Source: Bacteroidota bacterium (GTDB lineage: Bacteria > Bacteroidota > Bacteroidia > Bacteroidales > Paludibacteraceae). Taken from it: a stretch of 57,366 bases of DNA. A program made the translations under genes and the position numbers. The DNA lies in NCBI GenBank assembly GCA_021779195.1, contig JAJYBB010000018.1:1-57366 (forward strand), given 5' to 3'. Below are positions 17,467 to 26,878 of the stretch, piece after piece (within the stretch, counting starts at the first letter, position 1; the number at the start of each line of letters is the position of its first letter). A model generated the notes under the pieces. It had not been told where the DNA came from, did no database searches, and saw nothing but the letters and a program-made list of their open reading frames with translations.

Positions 17467-19125
17467 TTACTTTATTTTTTTATTTTCTTTTTTAGTATAT
17501 AAATAACGCTTGATCTTTTGAGAAGCTGTTTTCTCAAATGGCACATCCATAATATCAACCCTTTTAATTTTTGAAACGCGATTTAATTTCGTGTTAATCT
17601 CATTTGTGAAGTGTTGAGTCCAAATCAAATGTTTTTCTTTTTTGTCTTCAATGGTTGTTTTGATATGTTCAAGCACTTTTTCGAGTTCTTCTATATCCAG
17701 CAAAACTTTTGCTACCAAAAAGCCATCTTCTTCAATTACTAATGATTCAACGACCAAATTATGGTTATTAATCACAGCTTCAATATCTTCTGGATGAACA
17801 TTTTCACCACTCGATCCTATGATCGTACTTTTTATTCGCCCTTTGATTGTCAGTCTTTTATTTTTATCAATTATTCCGAAATCACCGGTACGAAACCAGC
17901 CGTCATTGGTTAAAACTTCATGAGTTTCTTCGGGACTGTTATAATATTCTTTCATTACATTTGGACCTTTTGCCCAAATTTCGCCAATTCCTTTTAAATC
18001 TGGATTATTGATTTTTAAATCTACTCCCTTTACTGCAAAACCTGTACTACCGATTTTAGTTTGACGTACGCCTGCTCCGGCTAAAAGTGGAGCAGTCTCG
18101 GTTAAACCATAACCAATGGCATAAGGAAACCTTGCCTCGCGTAAAAATCGCTCAACGACAAAATCAAGTTTTGAACCTCCTATTCCAAAGAATTTCAATC
18201 TTCCCCCAAAGGTTTGAATGAGTTTTTTCCCTGCAATTCGATGTATTAATTTTCTGAATAACGGAGTTTTATAAATGATTGATTTCATGCTATTTCCTGT
18301 AAATTTTGCCTGAACCTGAGATTTATAAAGTTTTTCCATAATGAGCGGGACTGACAGCATCATAGTTGGGCGAATTTTTGCCAAAGCAGGAAGTAAAACC
18401 CCAGCTGTAGGAACTTTGTCGAGATAAAAAATTGAAGCTCCGTACATAATTGGATAAAGCATCCCGATTGAATTCTCGTAGGTATGAGATAAAGGCAATA
18501 AGGAAAGAAATACATCTTCACTTGAAATAGACTGGAATGCATAGGATTGCATGGCGACGAAAGCAATATTTTTATGAGTCAGCACTACACCTTTTGATCT
18601 TCCAGTAGTTCCCGAAGTATAAATTATTGCGGCAATATCATCTTCATTTACTGAAATCAATTTTTCATTTTTATGGTTCAAATTTTTTATATTTCGAGTC
18701 TCCACCGAAAAATCATCTAAAAGTATGATGCTTTTAAGTGTCGGATTTTTTATTTCTCCAATGCGTGAATTTAAACGTTGACTTAAAAATAACACCTGAC
18801 TTTCAGAATGAATCAAAATATTTTCAATTTCATTTTTAGTAAAATCAGGTAAAATTGGGACTATAATTAATCCTTTGGAAACAACTGCAAAATAAGCTAC
18901 AACCCAATTAGGCATATTCTGACCTAACAGGGCAACTTTATCTCCTTTATTTAAACCGAAGGAAAATAATAAATTGGAAATTTCTTCAATCTTACGACCT
19001 AATTCAGCATATGTAAAGGGCTTTCCATCAACAAATGAAACAGATGGAAAATCTTTGAAATTCTTCACGGAATAATCAATTATCGATTTGATGGTAAGCG
19101 GATTTGGCTGAATTTTTTTATTCAT
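17467..19125 (-). CDS. long-chain acyl-CoA synthetase (AMP-binding family)
   Basis: A 552-residue adenylate-forming enzyme that activates a fatty acid with ATP and joins it to CoA. The phosphate-binding loop IIYTSGTTGRSKG, the YGLTETAP motif, the adenine-pocket WFRTGDFG and KGRIKSTIIGSSGENVHPEDIE are all present, in the order expected for long-chain enzymes of the FadD15 type. The C-terminal lysine motif (TASQKIKRYLY) needed for adenylation is present near the end. It lies about 100 bp downstream of the RsmI-like methyltransferase on the same strand. The chain length preferred is inferred only from family resemblance. Confidence 0.9.
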   Translation of the reverse strand: MNKKIQPNPLTIKSIIDYSVKNFKDFPSVSFVDGKPFTYAELGRKIEEISNLLFSFGLNKGDKVALLGQNMPNWVVAYFAVVSKGLIIVPILPDFTKNEIENILIHSESQVLFLSQRLNSRIGEIKNPTLKSIILLDDFSVETRNIKNLNHKNEKLISVNEDDIAAIIYTSGTTGRSKGVVLTHKNIAFVAMQSYAFQSISSEDVFLSLLPLSHTYENSIGMLYPIMYGASIFYLDKVPTAGVLLPALAKIRPTMMLSVPLIMEKLYKSQVQAKFTGNSMKSIIYKTPLFRKLIHRIAGKKLIQTFGGRLKFFGIGGSKLDFVVERFLREARFPYAIGYGLTETAPLLAGAGVRQTKIGSTGFAVKGVDLKINNPDLKGIGEIWAKGPNVMKEYYNSPEETHEVLTNDGWFRTGDFGIIDKNKRLTIKGRIKSTIIGSSGENVHPEDIEAVINNHNLVVESLVIEEDGFLVAKVLLDIEELEKVLEHIKTTIEDKKEKHLIWTQHFTNEINTKLNRVSKIKRVDIMDVPFEKTASQKIKRYLYTKKENKKIK

Positions 19126-19231
19126 AATCCAAGTATAATTATCAATTAAATCTTATAAAAGTTTTTTTAAAAATATGAATCGCTTATTGAAATTTGAGTC
19201 AATTCACTCATTTAATATTTTCAAGTTATCA

Positions 19232-19945
19232 TTATAAAGGTTTATAAATCAAAAATATACAAGGGCGTTTATTCAGATTGGGCAGTTGAAGTTTCCAATC
19301 GTTAATCGATTTTGTTTTAATCAATTCAGTGTCAAGCGTTAGGTCGGCGGCAATACACAATAATGTAGAAGGTTGACATGTGTGTAATATCTCATCAAGA
19401 AGTTTCATATTTCGGTAAGGAGTTTCAATAAAAATCTGGGTTTGATTTTCAGCGTAAACACGCGATTCAAGTTTTTTTAAGTATTTTGTTCTTTCAACTG
19501 GTTGAATGGGCAAATATCCGACGAAAGCAAAACTTTGCCCGTTGAAACCTGAAGCCATTATTGACAATAAAATTGATGAAGGTCCGATTAACGGAACAAC
19601 AGTGAAATTATTACGCTGAGCTATGGCAACTGCATCGGCACCTGGATCGGCAACCGCAGGACAGCCTGCTTCGGAAAGTACTCCCATGTCATTTCCGTCG
19701 AACATTGGTTTCAGGAAATCACTAATTTCAGCAGCCGAAGTATGTTCATTTAAAATAAAAAATATTAATGCGTTAATATCAATATCAGGGTTTATTTTTT
19801 TTAAGAATCGACGGGCAGTGCGTAAATCTTCGACAATAAAGTATTTTATTTTGTTAATTAGCTGTATGTTATATTCTGGTAAAATTCGATTTAAATCGGA
19901 TTCTCCGAGTGAGGTTGGAATTAGATATAAATTTGGATTTTTCAT
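19232..19945 (-). CDS. RsmI-like SAM-dependent methyltransferase (tetrapyrrole methylase fold)
   Basis: A 237-residue protein with the tetrapyrrole-methylase fold of RsmI: LYLIPTSLGE at the N-terminus, FIVEDLRTARRFL, GVLSEAGCPAVADPGADAV, VVPLIGPSSILLSIMASGF, FVGYLP and FIETPYRN. RsmI 2'-O-methylates C1402 of 16S rRNA, but this short type is a common Bacteroidota paralogue and may have another substrate. It lies 57 bp downstream of the ABC-F gene on the same strand. Confidence 0.85.
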   Translation of the reverse strand: MKNPNLYLIPTSLGESDLNRILPEYNIQLINKIKYFIVEDLRTARRFLKKINPDIDINALIFFILNEHTSAAEISDFLKPMFDGNDMGVLSEAGCPAVADPGADAVAIAQRNNFTVVPLIGPSSILLSIMASGFNGQSFAFVGYLPIQPVERTKYLKKLESRVYAENQTQIFIETPYRNMKLLDEILHTCQPSTLLCIAADLTLDTELIKTKSINDWKLQLPNLNKRPCIFLIYKPL

Positions 19946-20002
19946 AACTAAATAAATACAAAACGAAATTTATAAAAATAAATGTGTCAATTTACTTGTA
20001 AA

Positions 20003-21940
20003 TTATTCAAAATCAAATTCTTTCAATGCTTCACATAAAATTTCCCATTCGTACATTTTTTGTTCTAAGGATCTTTGATTATTTTGATACACCATCAGAA
20101 ATTCATTGTCGGCTGCTTTTTTTTCGTCTTGAAGTTCTGTTTCCATCTCGGCAATGTGTTTTTCAAGCAAAGCTATGGCTCGTTCAGCTTCTTCGACATC
20201 TTTTTCGGCTTTTCGTTTTTTTCGGGCAATTTCCTTTCGGGCTTCATAACTTAATTTGTTATCCGAATACTGTTTATCTTTCGAATCAGTATTCGATTTG
20301 GATGGGTTTGCATCTTCCAATTCTCGCAGGTTGTCCATTTTTTTATATTGCAAAAATTCATAAATGCCACCCAAATGTTCACGTACTTTTTTATTGCCGA
20401 ATTCATAGACTTTGGTAACCAGCCCATTTAAAAACTCCCTGTCATGTGAAACCAGAATGACCGTTCCATCAAAATCTTTTATAGCTGCCTTCAGTACATC
20501 TTTTGAACGCATATCAAGGTGGTTAGTTGGCTCGTCGAGAATAAGCAAATTAACAGGTTCTAATAATAAGCGAATCATTGCCAAGCGACTACGTTCACCT
20601 CCAGAAAGCACTTTCACTTTCTTATCAGATGCCTCTCCACCAAACATAAAAGCACCAAGAATATCCCTGATTTTTGTGCGAATATCTCCAACTGCCACAT
20701 AATCAATTGTTTCAAAAACTGTTCGGGTTTCATCAAGTAATGATGCTTGATTTTGAGCAAAATACCCAATTTTAACGTTATGTCCCAATTTCAATTTGCC
20801 GGCAAACTCAATTTCATTCATGATACATTTCACCAAGGTGGTTTTACCTTCACCATTTTTTCCTACGAATGCTACTTTTTCGCCTCGATGAATCATAAAT
20901 TCAACATTATTCAACACCAAATGATCGCCATAGGCTTTGGATAAATGCTCGATTTCAAGCGGAATACTTCCAGAGCGTGGTGAAGGAGGAAATTTTAGAC
21001 TTAGACGTGAATTATCTTCCAAATCAACTTCTAAACGAACGATTTTTTCAAGTTGTTTGATTCGTGACTGAACCTGAACGGCTTTAGTTGCCTGATAACG
21101 AAAGCGTGAAATAAAATCTTCAGTTTCCTGAATCAGTTTTTGTTGATTTTCGTAAGCTCTGATTTGTTGTTCGTGACGTTCTTTTCGTAACTCTAAATAT
21201 CGTGAATAATTCACATTATAGTCATAAATTTTTCCTAGTGAAATTTCAATCGTACGAGTTGTAACGGCATCAATAAATGCTTTGTCGTGAGAAACAAGTA
21301 ACAAAGCTCCATTATAATTGATTAAAAAATTCTCGAGCCATTCAATTGAAACAATATCTAAGTGGTTTGTTGGTTCATCTAATAAAAGTACATCGGGTTG
21401 TTGCAATAATATTTTAGCCAACTCAATTCTCATTCGCCACCCGCCACTAAATTGATCGCATTGCCGATCAAAATCGGTACGTTCAAAACCCAAACCAATC
21501 AGCGTTTTTTCAATTTCACCCTGAAAATTGCCATTTCCTATTATTTGCAAATGCTCATTGGCACGTGATAGTCTGTCAATCAGTTCATTATAATCATTAC
21601 TTTCATAATCAGTACGCTCAGCCAACTCGATATTCATGTTTTCAATCTCGTTTTGCAAATCGGTGATATGTTCAAAAGCTTTTTCGGCTTCCTGCATCAC
21701 AGTAGTTTCCTGACTATGAATCATGTGTTGTGGTAAGTATCCAATTGTCAGATCTTTAGGCGTAATTACTTTCCCAATCGTAGGTGTTTGTTTCTGTGCA
21801 AAGATACGAAGTAACGTGGTTTTACCTGCGCCATTTTTTCCAACTAATGCAATTTTATCTTTCGCATTTATTAAAAAACTTATTTCATCAAAAAGGGGGG
21901 AGCCGCCAAATTCGACTGTTAATTGTTCAACTGAAATCAT
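20003..21940 (-). CDS. ABC-F family ATPase (ribosome-associated type)
   Basis: A 645-residue soluble protein with two ABC ATPase domains and no membrane segment. Walker A motifs are GKNGAGKTT (34-42) and GKNGEGKTT in the second half; signature motifs are QFSGGWRMR and LSGGERSR; Walker B motifs are LLLDEPTNHLD and LILDEPTNHLD. A long charged linker joins them, and a C-terminal coiled coil (about residues 560-640, KKRKAEKDVEEAERAI...) resembles the Uup/YdiF C-terminal domain. ABC-F proteins bind the ribosomal E site and relieve stalls or adjust elongation. Nothing in the sequence shows it to be an antibiotic resistance member. Confidence 0.92.
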   Translation of the reverse strand: MISVEQLTVEFGGSPLFDEISFLINAKDKIALVGKNGAGKTTLLRIFAQKQTPTIGKVITPKDLTIGYLPQHMIHSQETTVMQEAEKAFEHITDLQNEIENMNIELAERTDYESNDYNELIDRLSRANEHLQIIGNGNFQGEIEKTLIGLGFERTDFDRQCDQFSGGWRMRIELAKILLQQPDVLLLDEPTNHLDIVSIEWLENFLINYNGALLLVSHDKAFIDAVTTRTIEISLGKIYDYNVNYSRYLELRKERHEQQIRAYENQQKLIQETEDFISRFRYQATKAVQVQSRIKQLEKIVRLEVDLEDNSRLSLKFPPSPRSGSIPLEIEHLSKAYGDHLVLNNVEFMIHRGEKVAFVGKNGEGKTTLVKCIMNEIEFAGKLKLGHNVKIGYFAQNQASLLDETRTVFETIDYVAVGDIRTKIRDILGAFMFGGEASDKKVKVLSGGERSRLAMIRLLLEPVNLLILDEPTNHLDMRSKDVLKAAIKDFDGTVILVSHDREFLNGLVTKVYEFGNKKVREHLGGIYEFLQYKKMDNLRELEDANPSKSNTDSKDKQYSDNKLSYEARKEIARKKRKAEKDVEEAERAIALLEKHIAEMETELQDEKKAADNEFLMVYQNNQRSLEQKMYEWEILCEALKEFDFE

Positions 21941-21978
21941 AGTTATATTTTCGTAAATGATTGGCTATGAAAGTCAAA

Positions 21979-23076
21979 TCATTTATTTTTTGTTTGAAGC
22001 GTATTTTTATTGTCGACAACTCGCCATAATATAAATGTTAGAATCGAGGCTATTGTAAAAGCTATAAATACCAAAAGTAGAATTGACCAGTTTCGACCTA
22101 ATAATGCTAAACCAATAAAGAGTAACGAAACAATCATCAAAATGAAGGTTACCTGCAAATGCTTCAATCCTGTTTTGAGTAAAAGGTGGTGAATATGATT
22201 TCTATCGGGATGAAAAGGTGAAATTCCTTTTCTGAGTCGGGTAATCATCACCCTAAGTGTATCAAAAAGAGGAATAGACAAAACACAAATGGCAACTGCA
22301 GGAGCGGCTTTCATGATGAAGCTGTCAGAAACACGATGATATGCATTCATTTCACAAAATTCGAAAACATAAAGGGTCATCATGTATCCCAACAACAAAG
22401 ACCCTGAATCACCCATGAAAATTTTGTTTTTTCCTCCAAAAACATTATATAGAAAAAATACGAAAAGCGAACCGACCATAGCAAAAGCTGAAATGGAAAG
22501 ATTTATATTGTTTGTAACATAAAAGTAAATCCCAAAGAATAAGCTATACAAAATACCCAAACCTGAAGCCAACCCATCGACCCCATCAATTAGATTCAAA
22601 GCATTGATAATCACTATAAATACAAAAAATGAAAGCAAGTAACTCCAAATTATTGGAATTTCATTGATACCAAGAAAACCGTGCAAATGCGAGATTCTAA
22701 CATCTGAAACAACAATCAGAAAAAAAGCAGAAAATATCTCTCCAATTAATTTCCAATAAGCTTTGATCTCAACAAGATCATCAACAAAACCTACAAATAA
22801 AATAATAAATAAACCTATAATTACAAATTGTAATTCACTCACGATGCCATATGAAAAAACAAAAACGGTCAACAAAAAAGAGATAAATATGTCGATTCCA
22901 CCTACATTGGGTATGATTCCTTCATGTGATGTGCGTTTATTCGGTCTGACTACAAAGTTTTTCTTTTTGGCTATATCAATTACAAAAGGCATAAAAATAA
23001 GACCTATTATAAAAGACACGAGAATTGTTATAAAAGGAAATTTTTGAACAAAATCAATGACGTAATCCATTAACAT
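21979..23076 (-). CDS. polyprenyl-phosphate sugar-1-phosphate transferase (WecA/TagO/MraY family)
   Basis: A 365-residue protein with about eleven transmembrane helices that loads a sugar phosphate onto undecaprenyl phosphate, starting a surface glycan. Catalytic features: GFVDD with D99 and D100, NLIDGVDGLA (D164, D167), FMGDSGSLLLG, and HPDRNHIHH near residue 290, the His-rich loop of WecA-type enzymes. It lacks the MraY-specific context (mur genes) and is therefore taken as WecA-like. It lies 68 bp downstream of the CapD-type stub on the same strand, so both probably come from one transcript. A second ATG two codons in is an alternative start. Confidence 0.88.
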   Translation of the reverse strand: MLMDYVIDFVQKFPFITILVSFIIGLIFMPFVIDIAKKKNFVVRPNKRTSHEGIIPNVGGIDIFISFLLTVFVFSYGIVSELQFVIIGLFIILFVGFVDDLVEIKAYWKLIGEIFSAFFLIVVSDVRISHLHGFLGINEIPIIWSYLLSFFVFIVIINALNLIDGVDGLASGLGILYSLFFGIYFYVTNNINLSISAFAMVGSLFVFFLYNVFGGKNKIFMGDSGSLLLGYMMTLYVFEFCEMNAYHRVSDSFIMKAAPAVAICVLSIPLFDTLRVMITRLRKGISPFHPDRNHIHHLLLKTGLKHLQVTFILMIVSLLFIGLALLGRNWSILLLVFIAFTIASILTFILWRVVDNKNTLQTKNK

Positions 23077-23144
23077 AATGAGTATAATTTAAACATACAA
23101 CCGTTCATACTGAGAATTTTTGCTTAAAAATTCAGGTATAATTT

Positions 23145-23564
23145 TTATTCATCATCTAGACTGAAAGCGGAGTAAAACAAAATTTCATGCCCCAAATACA
23201 AATTTACTAATCTGTTTTCAATATTGAAAACGAATACATTATAAAAAAACGCAGCCACTAATTTGGCAGCATCAACAAAATTTGAATATTTTAAATTGCA
23301 TGAATAAGTATGAAGAATCCAGAACAAAGCTATCTGAAGAATTTCTAATAGGAAAAATTGCTGAGTGAAGGTAAGGAAATGAGAATTGTAAAGATCATTG
23401 GTATAAAATTTGGAAGATAAAACATAAACGGTATAAAATGCGACAATAGAAAGAGCTAAATTAAAAAAAAGCACCATCCAACGTGGCAAATATTTCAGTT
23501 GAGTAATATGCGAAAACATATCACTTGTTCGAAGAAAACTTATTCGATCCGTAAAATTCAACAT
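23145..23564 (-). pseudogene. truncated CapD/FlaA1-type polysaccharide protein: membrane domain only
   Basis: A 139-residue protein with four predicted transmembrane helices. Its pattern (PRWMVLFFNLALSIVAFYTV, then WILHTYSCNLKYSNFVDAAKLVAAFF) resembles the N-terminal membrane domain of CapD/EpsC/FlaA1-type nucleoside-diphosphate-sugar dehydratases (the usual form is YRGIIRYSTFRDA). Those proteins are about 600-650 residues with a Rossmann catalytic domain after the membrane part. Here the frame stops after about 139 residues, and only 68 bp separate it from the next gene, so the catalytic half is missing, not merely frameshifted. It has a good -7 box upstream. It may be a remnant, or a small membrane protein still in use. 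Confidence 0.55.
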
Positions 23565-23600
23565 TCAAAAAAAAATTAAACCAGTTCTCAAAACAGTTTG

Positions 23601-23608
23601 CAAAGATA
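23601..23608 (-). promoter_or_regulatory. -7 promoter box for the CapD-like stub and sugar transferase genes
   Basis: Minus-strand TATCTTTG, a perfect TAnnTTTG match, 37 bp upstream of the stub ATG. No canonical -33 was seen. Confidence 0.55.
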
Positions 23609-23731
23609 AGTTTTAAATCCGAAAATGGACACTTAATGAGTTATTTTATCTATCAATCTTAATAGAAATATCAGGATCTCCTAAACAGAAAAAAAAACCG
23701 GGTTTTGAATTAATTCAATTTTATTTATCCA

Positions 23732-23739
23732 TATCTTTG
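23732..23739 (+). promoter_or_regulatory. -7 promoter box of panB
   Basis: Plus-strand TATCTTTG, 26 bp upstream of the panB ATG. A TTTG at 23704-23707 is the nearest -33 candidate, with a 24-nt spacer that is longer than usual. Confidence 0.55.
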
Positions 23740-23765
23740 TAGCTTCAAATTATAAACTTCAGATT

Positions 23766-24584
23766 ATGTCAGTACACAATGAAGATCAACGCCGAGTAAC
23801 TACCCACCGGTTGTTGGAAATGAAAAAGCGCGGTGAGAAAATCAGCATGTTAACAGCATATGATTTCACAATGGGAACTATTGTTGATAAAGCCGGAGTA
23901 GATATCATTTTGGTAGGTGATTCAGCATCAAATGTTATGTGTGGAAATTTAACCACTTTGCCCATAACATTAGATCAGATGATATTTTTAGCTAAATCGG
24001 TTGTACGTGGAGTAACAAGAGCGTTAGTCGTAATCGATATGCCTTTCGGATCTTACCAAGGAAATTCTAAAGAAGCGTTAGCATCTGCCATTCGGATTAT
24101 GAAAGAAACGCATGGCGATTGTCTTAAAGTCGAAGGTGGAGAAGAGATTCTTGAATCAGTAAAACGCATATTAACTGCCGGCATCCCGATTATGGGACAT
24201 TTAGGATTAATGCCTCAATCGATAAATAAATATGGTTCTTATACTGTCAGAGCACAAGAAAATGCCGAGGCTGAAAAATTGATTCGGGATGCTCATTTAT
24301 TGGAAGAAGCAGGCTGCTTTGCATTAGTCTTGGAAAAAATTCCAGCAAAACTGGCTCAACGTGTTGCAAAAGAACTTACGATTCCGGTTATTGGAATTGG
24401 TGCCGGAGGAGGAGTCGACGGTCAGGTATTAGTGCTTCACGATATGATTGGTTTGACTCAAGATTTTTCTCCGCGATTTTTACGGCGGTATGTTAATTTG
24501 CAATCCATCATGAATGAAGCAATTGAACATTACGTATCAGATGTGAAATCAGGCGATTTTCCTAACGAACAAGAACAGTATTAA
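23766..24584 (+). CDS. panB: 3-methyl-2-oxobutanoate hydroxymethyltransferase
   Basis: A 272-residue PanB, which adds a hydroxymethyl group from methylene-tetrahydrofolate to alpha-ketoisovalerate to give ketopantoate for pantothenate and CoA synthesis. Family motifs: [20 protein letters not shown] (metal-binding Asp), [39 protein letters not shown] with the catalytic Glu, and [16 protein letters not shown]. It is alone on its strand, with a -7 box upstream and a palindromic terminator overlapping its stop. No panC or panD is adjacent. Confidence 0.96.
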   Translation: MSVHNEDQRRVTTHRLLEMKKRGEKISMLTAYDFTMGTIVDKAGVDIILVGDSASNVMCGNLTTLPITLDQMIFLAKSVVRGVTRALVVIDMPFGSYQGNSKEALASAIRIMKETHGDCLKVEGGEEILESVKRILTAGIPIMGHLGLMPQSINKYGSYTVRAQENAEAEKLIRDAHLLEEAGCFALVLEKIPAKLAQRVAKELTIPVIGIGAGGGVDGQVLVLHDMIGLTQDFSPRFLRRYVNLQSIMNEAIEHYVSDVKSGDFPNEQEQY

Positions 24585-24628
24585 AAACTAAAATCCCGAT
24601 AAATTCAATTTATCGGGATTTTAGTTTT
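24584..24628. terminator. bidirectional terminator shared by panB and yebC
   Basis: A perfect 22-bp inverted repeat (24584-24605 with 24607-24628) with a single unpaired C at 24606. The repeat overlaps the last base of the panB stop and the stop codon of yebC. Both sides have A/T tracts, so it can act on both strands. Confidence 0.85.
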
Positions 24629-25340
24629 ATTCTATCATATTATGAAAAACATTTTGTACGTCTTCATCGTCCTCAATTTTTTCAATTAATTTCATGACTT
24701 GAGCTTTCTGTTCTTCATTTAGCTCTTTCATATCGTTTGGTATTCGTTCAAACTCGGCACTGAAAATTTCAAAATTATTTTCTTCCAGATATTTTTGAAT
24801 CAATGAGTAGGATTGAAAATCTCCATATAAAACAACATTTTCTTCTTCTTCTGCTAATTCATCTACGCCAAAATCAATTAATTCCAGTTCTAAATCTTCA
24901 AGTGATACCTTGGGCTTTGATGCAATTTTGAATACACATTTATGGTCGAAAAGGAATTGTAATGAACCGGTGGTTCCCAATGAACCTCCATATCGATTAA
25001 AATAGCTGCGAATGTTTGCGACTGTACGGGTGGGGTTATCAGTTGCGGTTTCAACAACAATGGCTATTCCGTTCGGGCCGTAGCCTTCATAGGTCACTTC
25101 TTTATAATCAGATTCATCCTTCGAAGTAGCTTTTTTAATAGCACGCTCCACATTTTCTTTGGGCATGTTTTCTTTTTTTGATTGTTGAATCAAAACTCTC
25201 AAACGAGGATTCGTATCAGGATCAGGACCACTTTCACGAACAGCGATCGTAATTTGTTTTCCTAATTTTGTAAACACCCGGGCCATATTTCCCCAGCGTT
25301 TAAGTTTTGTCGCTTTTCTATATTCAAACGCTCTTCCCAT
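24627..25340 (-). CDS. YebC/PmpR family protein (TACO1 family)
   Basis: A 237-residue member of the YebC/TACO1 family, which has been described both as a transcriptional regulator (PmpR) and as a factor that helps ribosomes through difficult sequences. It starts MGRAFEYRKATKLKRWGNMA rather than the more common MAGHSKW. Other family motifs are NPRLRVLIQQSKKENMPKENVERAIKKA, EVTYEGYGPNGIAIVVE, NRTV-like NPTRTVANIRSYFNRYGGSLG and a conserved C-terminal acidic domain. It is convergent with panB. Confidence 0.9.
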   Translation of the reverse strand: MGRAFEYRKATKLKRWGNMARVFTKLGKQITIAVRESGPDPDTNPRLRVLIQQSKKENMPKENVERAIKKATSKDESDYKEVTYEGYGPNGIAIVVETATDNPTRTVANIRSYFNRYGGSLGTTGSLQFLFDHKCVFKIASKPKVSLEDLELELIDFGVDELAEEEENVVLYGDFQSYSLIQKYLEENNFEIFSAEFERIPNDMKELNEEQKAQVMKLIEKIEDDEDVQNVFHNMIE

Positions 25341-25545
25341 ATTTAACTTTTTTATGTTTTATTTCTTCTATCAATTTTATAGAATGGAATGCAAAAGTAT
25401 CAAAACGAATTTACATATCCATCATTAAGGTTTTATTTTTTTTTGAATTACTGATTTGTAATAATTTAATTGTTATTCAAGAATGAATTTTAATAAATCA
25501 ACTGATTAAATTTATATTAAAAAAATGTCTAAGTAATTTGATTAT

Positions 25546-25585
25546 AAAAAAAGAGACAAACTATTGAATCAGTTGGTCTCTTTTT
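25546..25585 (-). terminator. rho-independent terminator of the yceD-rpmF-fabH operon
   Basis: A 15-bp stem with one mismatch (25548-25562 with 25571-25585) lies 18 bp past the fabH stop. On the minus strand it ends in a run of seven T, the expected U-tract. The rest of the 25341-25603 spacer holds no gene. Confidence 0.8.
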
Positions 25586-25603
25586 AATGAATAAGATTTC
25601 ACG

Positions 25604-26593
25604 TTAATACCCCCATTTCAGATAAATGGCTCCCCAGGTAAAACCGGCACCAAAAGCAGTGAGAACAATATTGTCTCCTTTTTTGAATTTTTTCTCCGAT
25701 TCCCAAATGCAAAGTGGTATACTTGCTGCCGAAGTGTTGCCAAAGTGATCAATATTAATAATTACTTTGTCATAATCTACGTTAGTACGTTGTACAAGTG
25801 CATCGATAATTCGCAAGTTTGCTTGATGGGGAATCACCCAATCCACATTCTCATTAGTCAATCCATTTTTATCCATTAAACTTGCCGAAACTTCTGACAT
25901 ATTTGTTACTGCAAATTTATAAACATTTTTTCCTTCCTGATAGGTGTAATGCATACGGTTTTCAACTGATTCAATGGTTGAAGGTATAGCTGAACCTCCG
26001 GCTTTAATATGTAAATGTTTAAATCCTGCACCATCGGTAAAAATCATCGAATCAATCAATCCTAAATTCTCGGTTGTAGGTTCTACCATGACAGCTGCAG
26101 CACCATCTCCGAATAGTGGTGCTGTCGTTCGATCAGTATAATCGGTAACTGATGACATTTTTTCAGCACCGATGACAATCACTTTTTTATAACGACCTGA
26201 TTCGATAAATCCGGCAGCCGTTGTCATTGCCACCAAAAAACCTGAACATGCAGCTTGTAAATCAAAAGCCAAAGCATTTTTTATGCCTACAGCTTCGGCA
26301 GTCATTGACGCACATGAAGGGTAAATATGATCTGGTGTAGTTGTTGCACATAAAACCAAATCAATTTCTTCTGGTTTTGTATTCGTTTTTGTTAATAATT
26401 CCATAACCGCCTTTGCAGCCATGAACGATGTCCCTTTGTTAGGTTCTTTTAAAATTCGTCGTTCTTTAATTCCAACGCGTGTAGTAATCCACTCATCGTT
26501 GGTATCCATCATAGCGCTAAGTTCTTCGTTATTCAATATATAATCAGGGACATAGCCTCCTACACCTGTTATATATGCATTTACTTTGGACAT
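25604..26593 (-). CDS. fabH: 3-oxoacyl-ACP synthase III
   Basis: A 329-residue KAS III that condenses an acyl-CoA primer with malonyl-ACP to start fatty acid synthesis. The catalytic triad is visible: Cys116 in LQAACSGF, His in WVIPHQANLR and Asn in HFGNTSAAS. The N-terminal VPDYILNNEEL and DEWITTRVGIKERR are family hallmarks. It is the last gene of yceD-rpmF-fabH on the minus strand. plsX, which often lies between rpmF and fabH in other phyla, is absent here. Confidence 0.96.
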   Translation of the reverse strand: MSKVNAYITGVGGYVPDYILNNEELSAMMDTNDEWITTRVGIKERRILKEPNKGTSFMAAKAVMELLTKTNTKPEEIDLVLCATTTPDHIYPSCASMTAEAVGIKNALAFDLQAACSGFLVAMTTAAGFIESGRYKKVIVIGAEKMSSVTDYTDRTTAPLFGDGAAAVMVEPTTENLGLIDSMIFTDGAGFKHLHIKAGGSAIPSTIESVENRMHYTYQEGKNVYKFAVTNMSEVSASLMDKNGLTNENVDWVIPHQANLRIIDALVQRTNVDYDKVIINIDHFGNTSAASIPLCIWESEKKFKKGDNIVLTAFGAGFTWGAIYLKWGY

Positions 26594-26680
26594 ATTTTTA
26601 CTGACTTAATATAAAAAATCAAGCTCTAATATCACTTTAGAGCTTAACTAAAAATGTGAACATATAATTTTTAAAATCGC

Positions 26681-26866
26681 TTATACGGCAGCTAATTTTT
26701 CAATTGCTAATTTACCTCTATAATATCCACATTCAGGACAAACTGTGTGATATATATGCATGGCTCCGCAGTTTGAACAAATTGCTAAAGTAGGAGCTAT
26801 TGCTTTATCATGCGTTCTTCGTTTTGCTGTACGTTGTTTCGAGTGTTTTCTCTTGGGATGTGCCAT
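26681..26866 (-). CDS. rpmF: 50S ribosomal protein L32
   Basis: A 61-residue L32 starting MAHPKRKHSKQRTAKRRTHD. A zinc ribbon is intact as C-S-N-C (residues about 30-33) and C-P-E-C about 11 residues later, so this is the zinc-binding (C+) form. It lies 12 bp downstream of yceD and 87 bp upstream of fabH, the usual ribosome/lipid operon order. Confidence 0.97.
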   Translation of the reverse strand: MAHPKRKHSKQRTAKRRTHDKAIAPTLAICSNCGAMHIYHTVCPECGYYRGKLAIEKLAAV

Positions 26867-26878
26867 CTTTTTATGTAT

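Noticed and set aside
23077-23144. A simple frameshift as the cause of the shortened CapD-like gene.
   Set aside because: Only 68 bp separate it from the next gene, so there is no room for the missing 450-odd residues in any frame.
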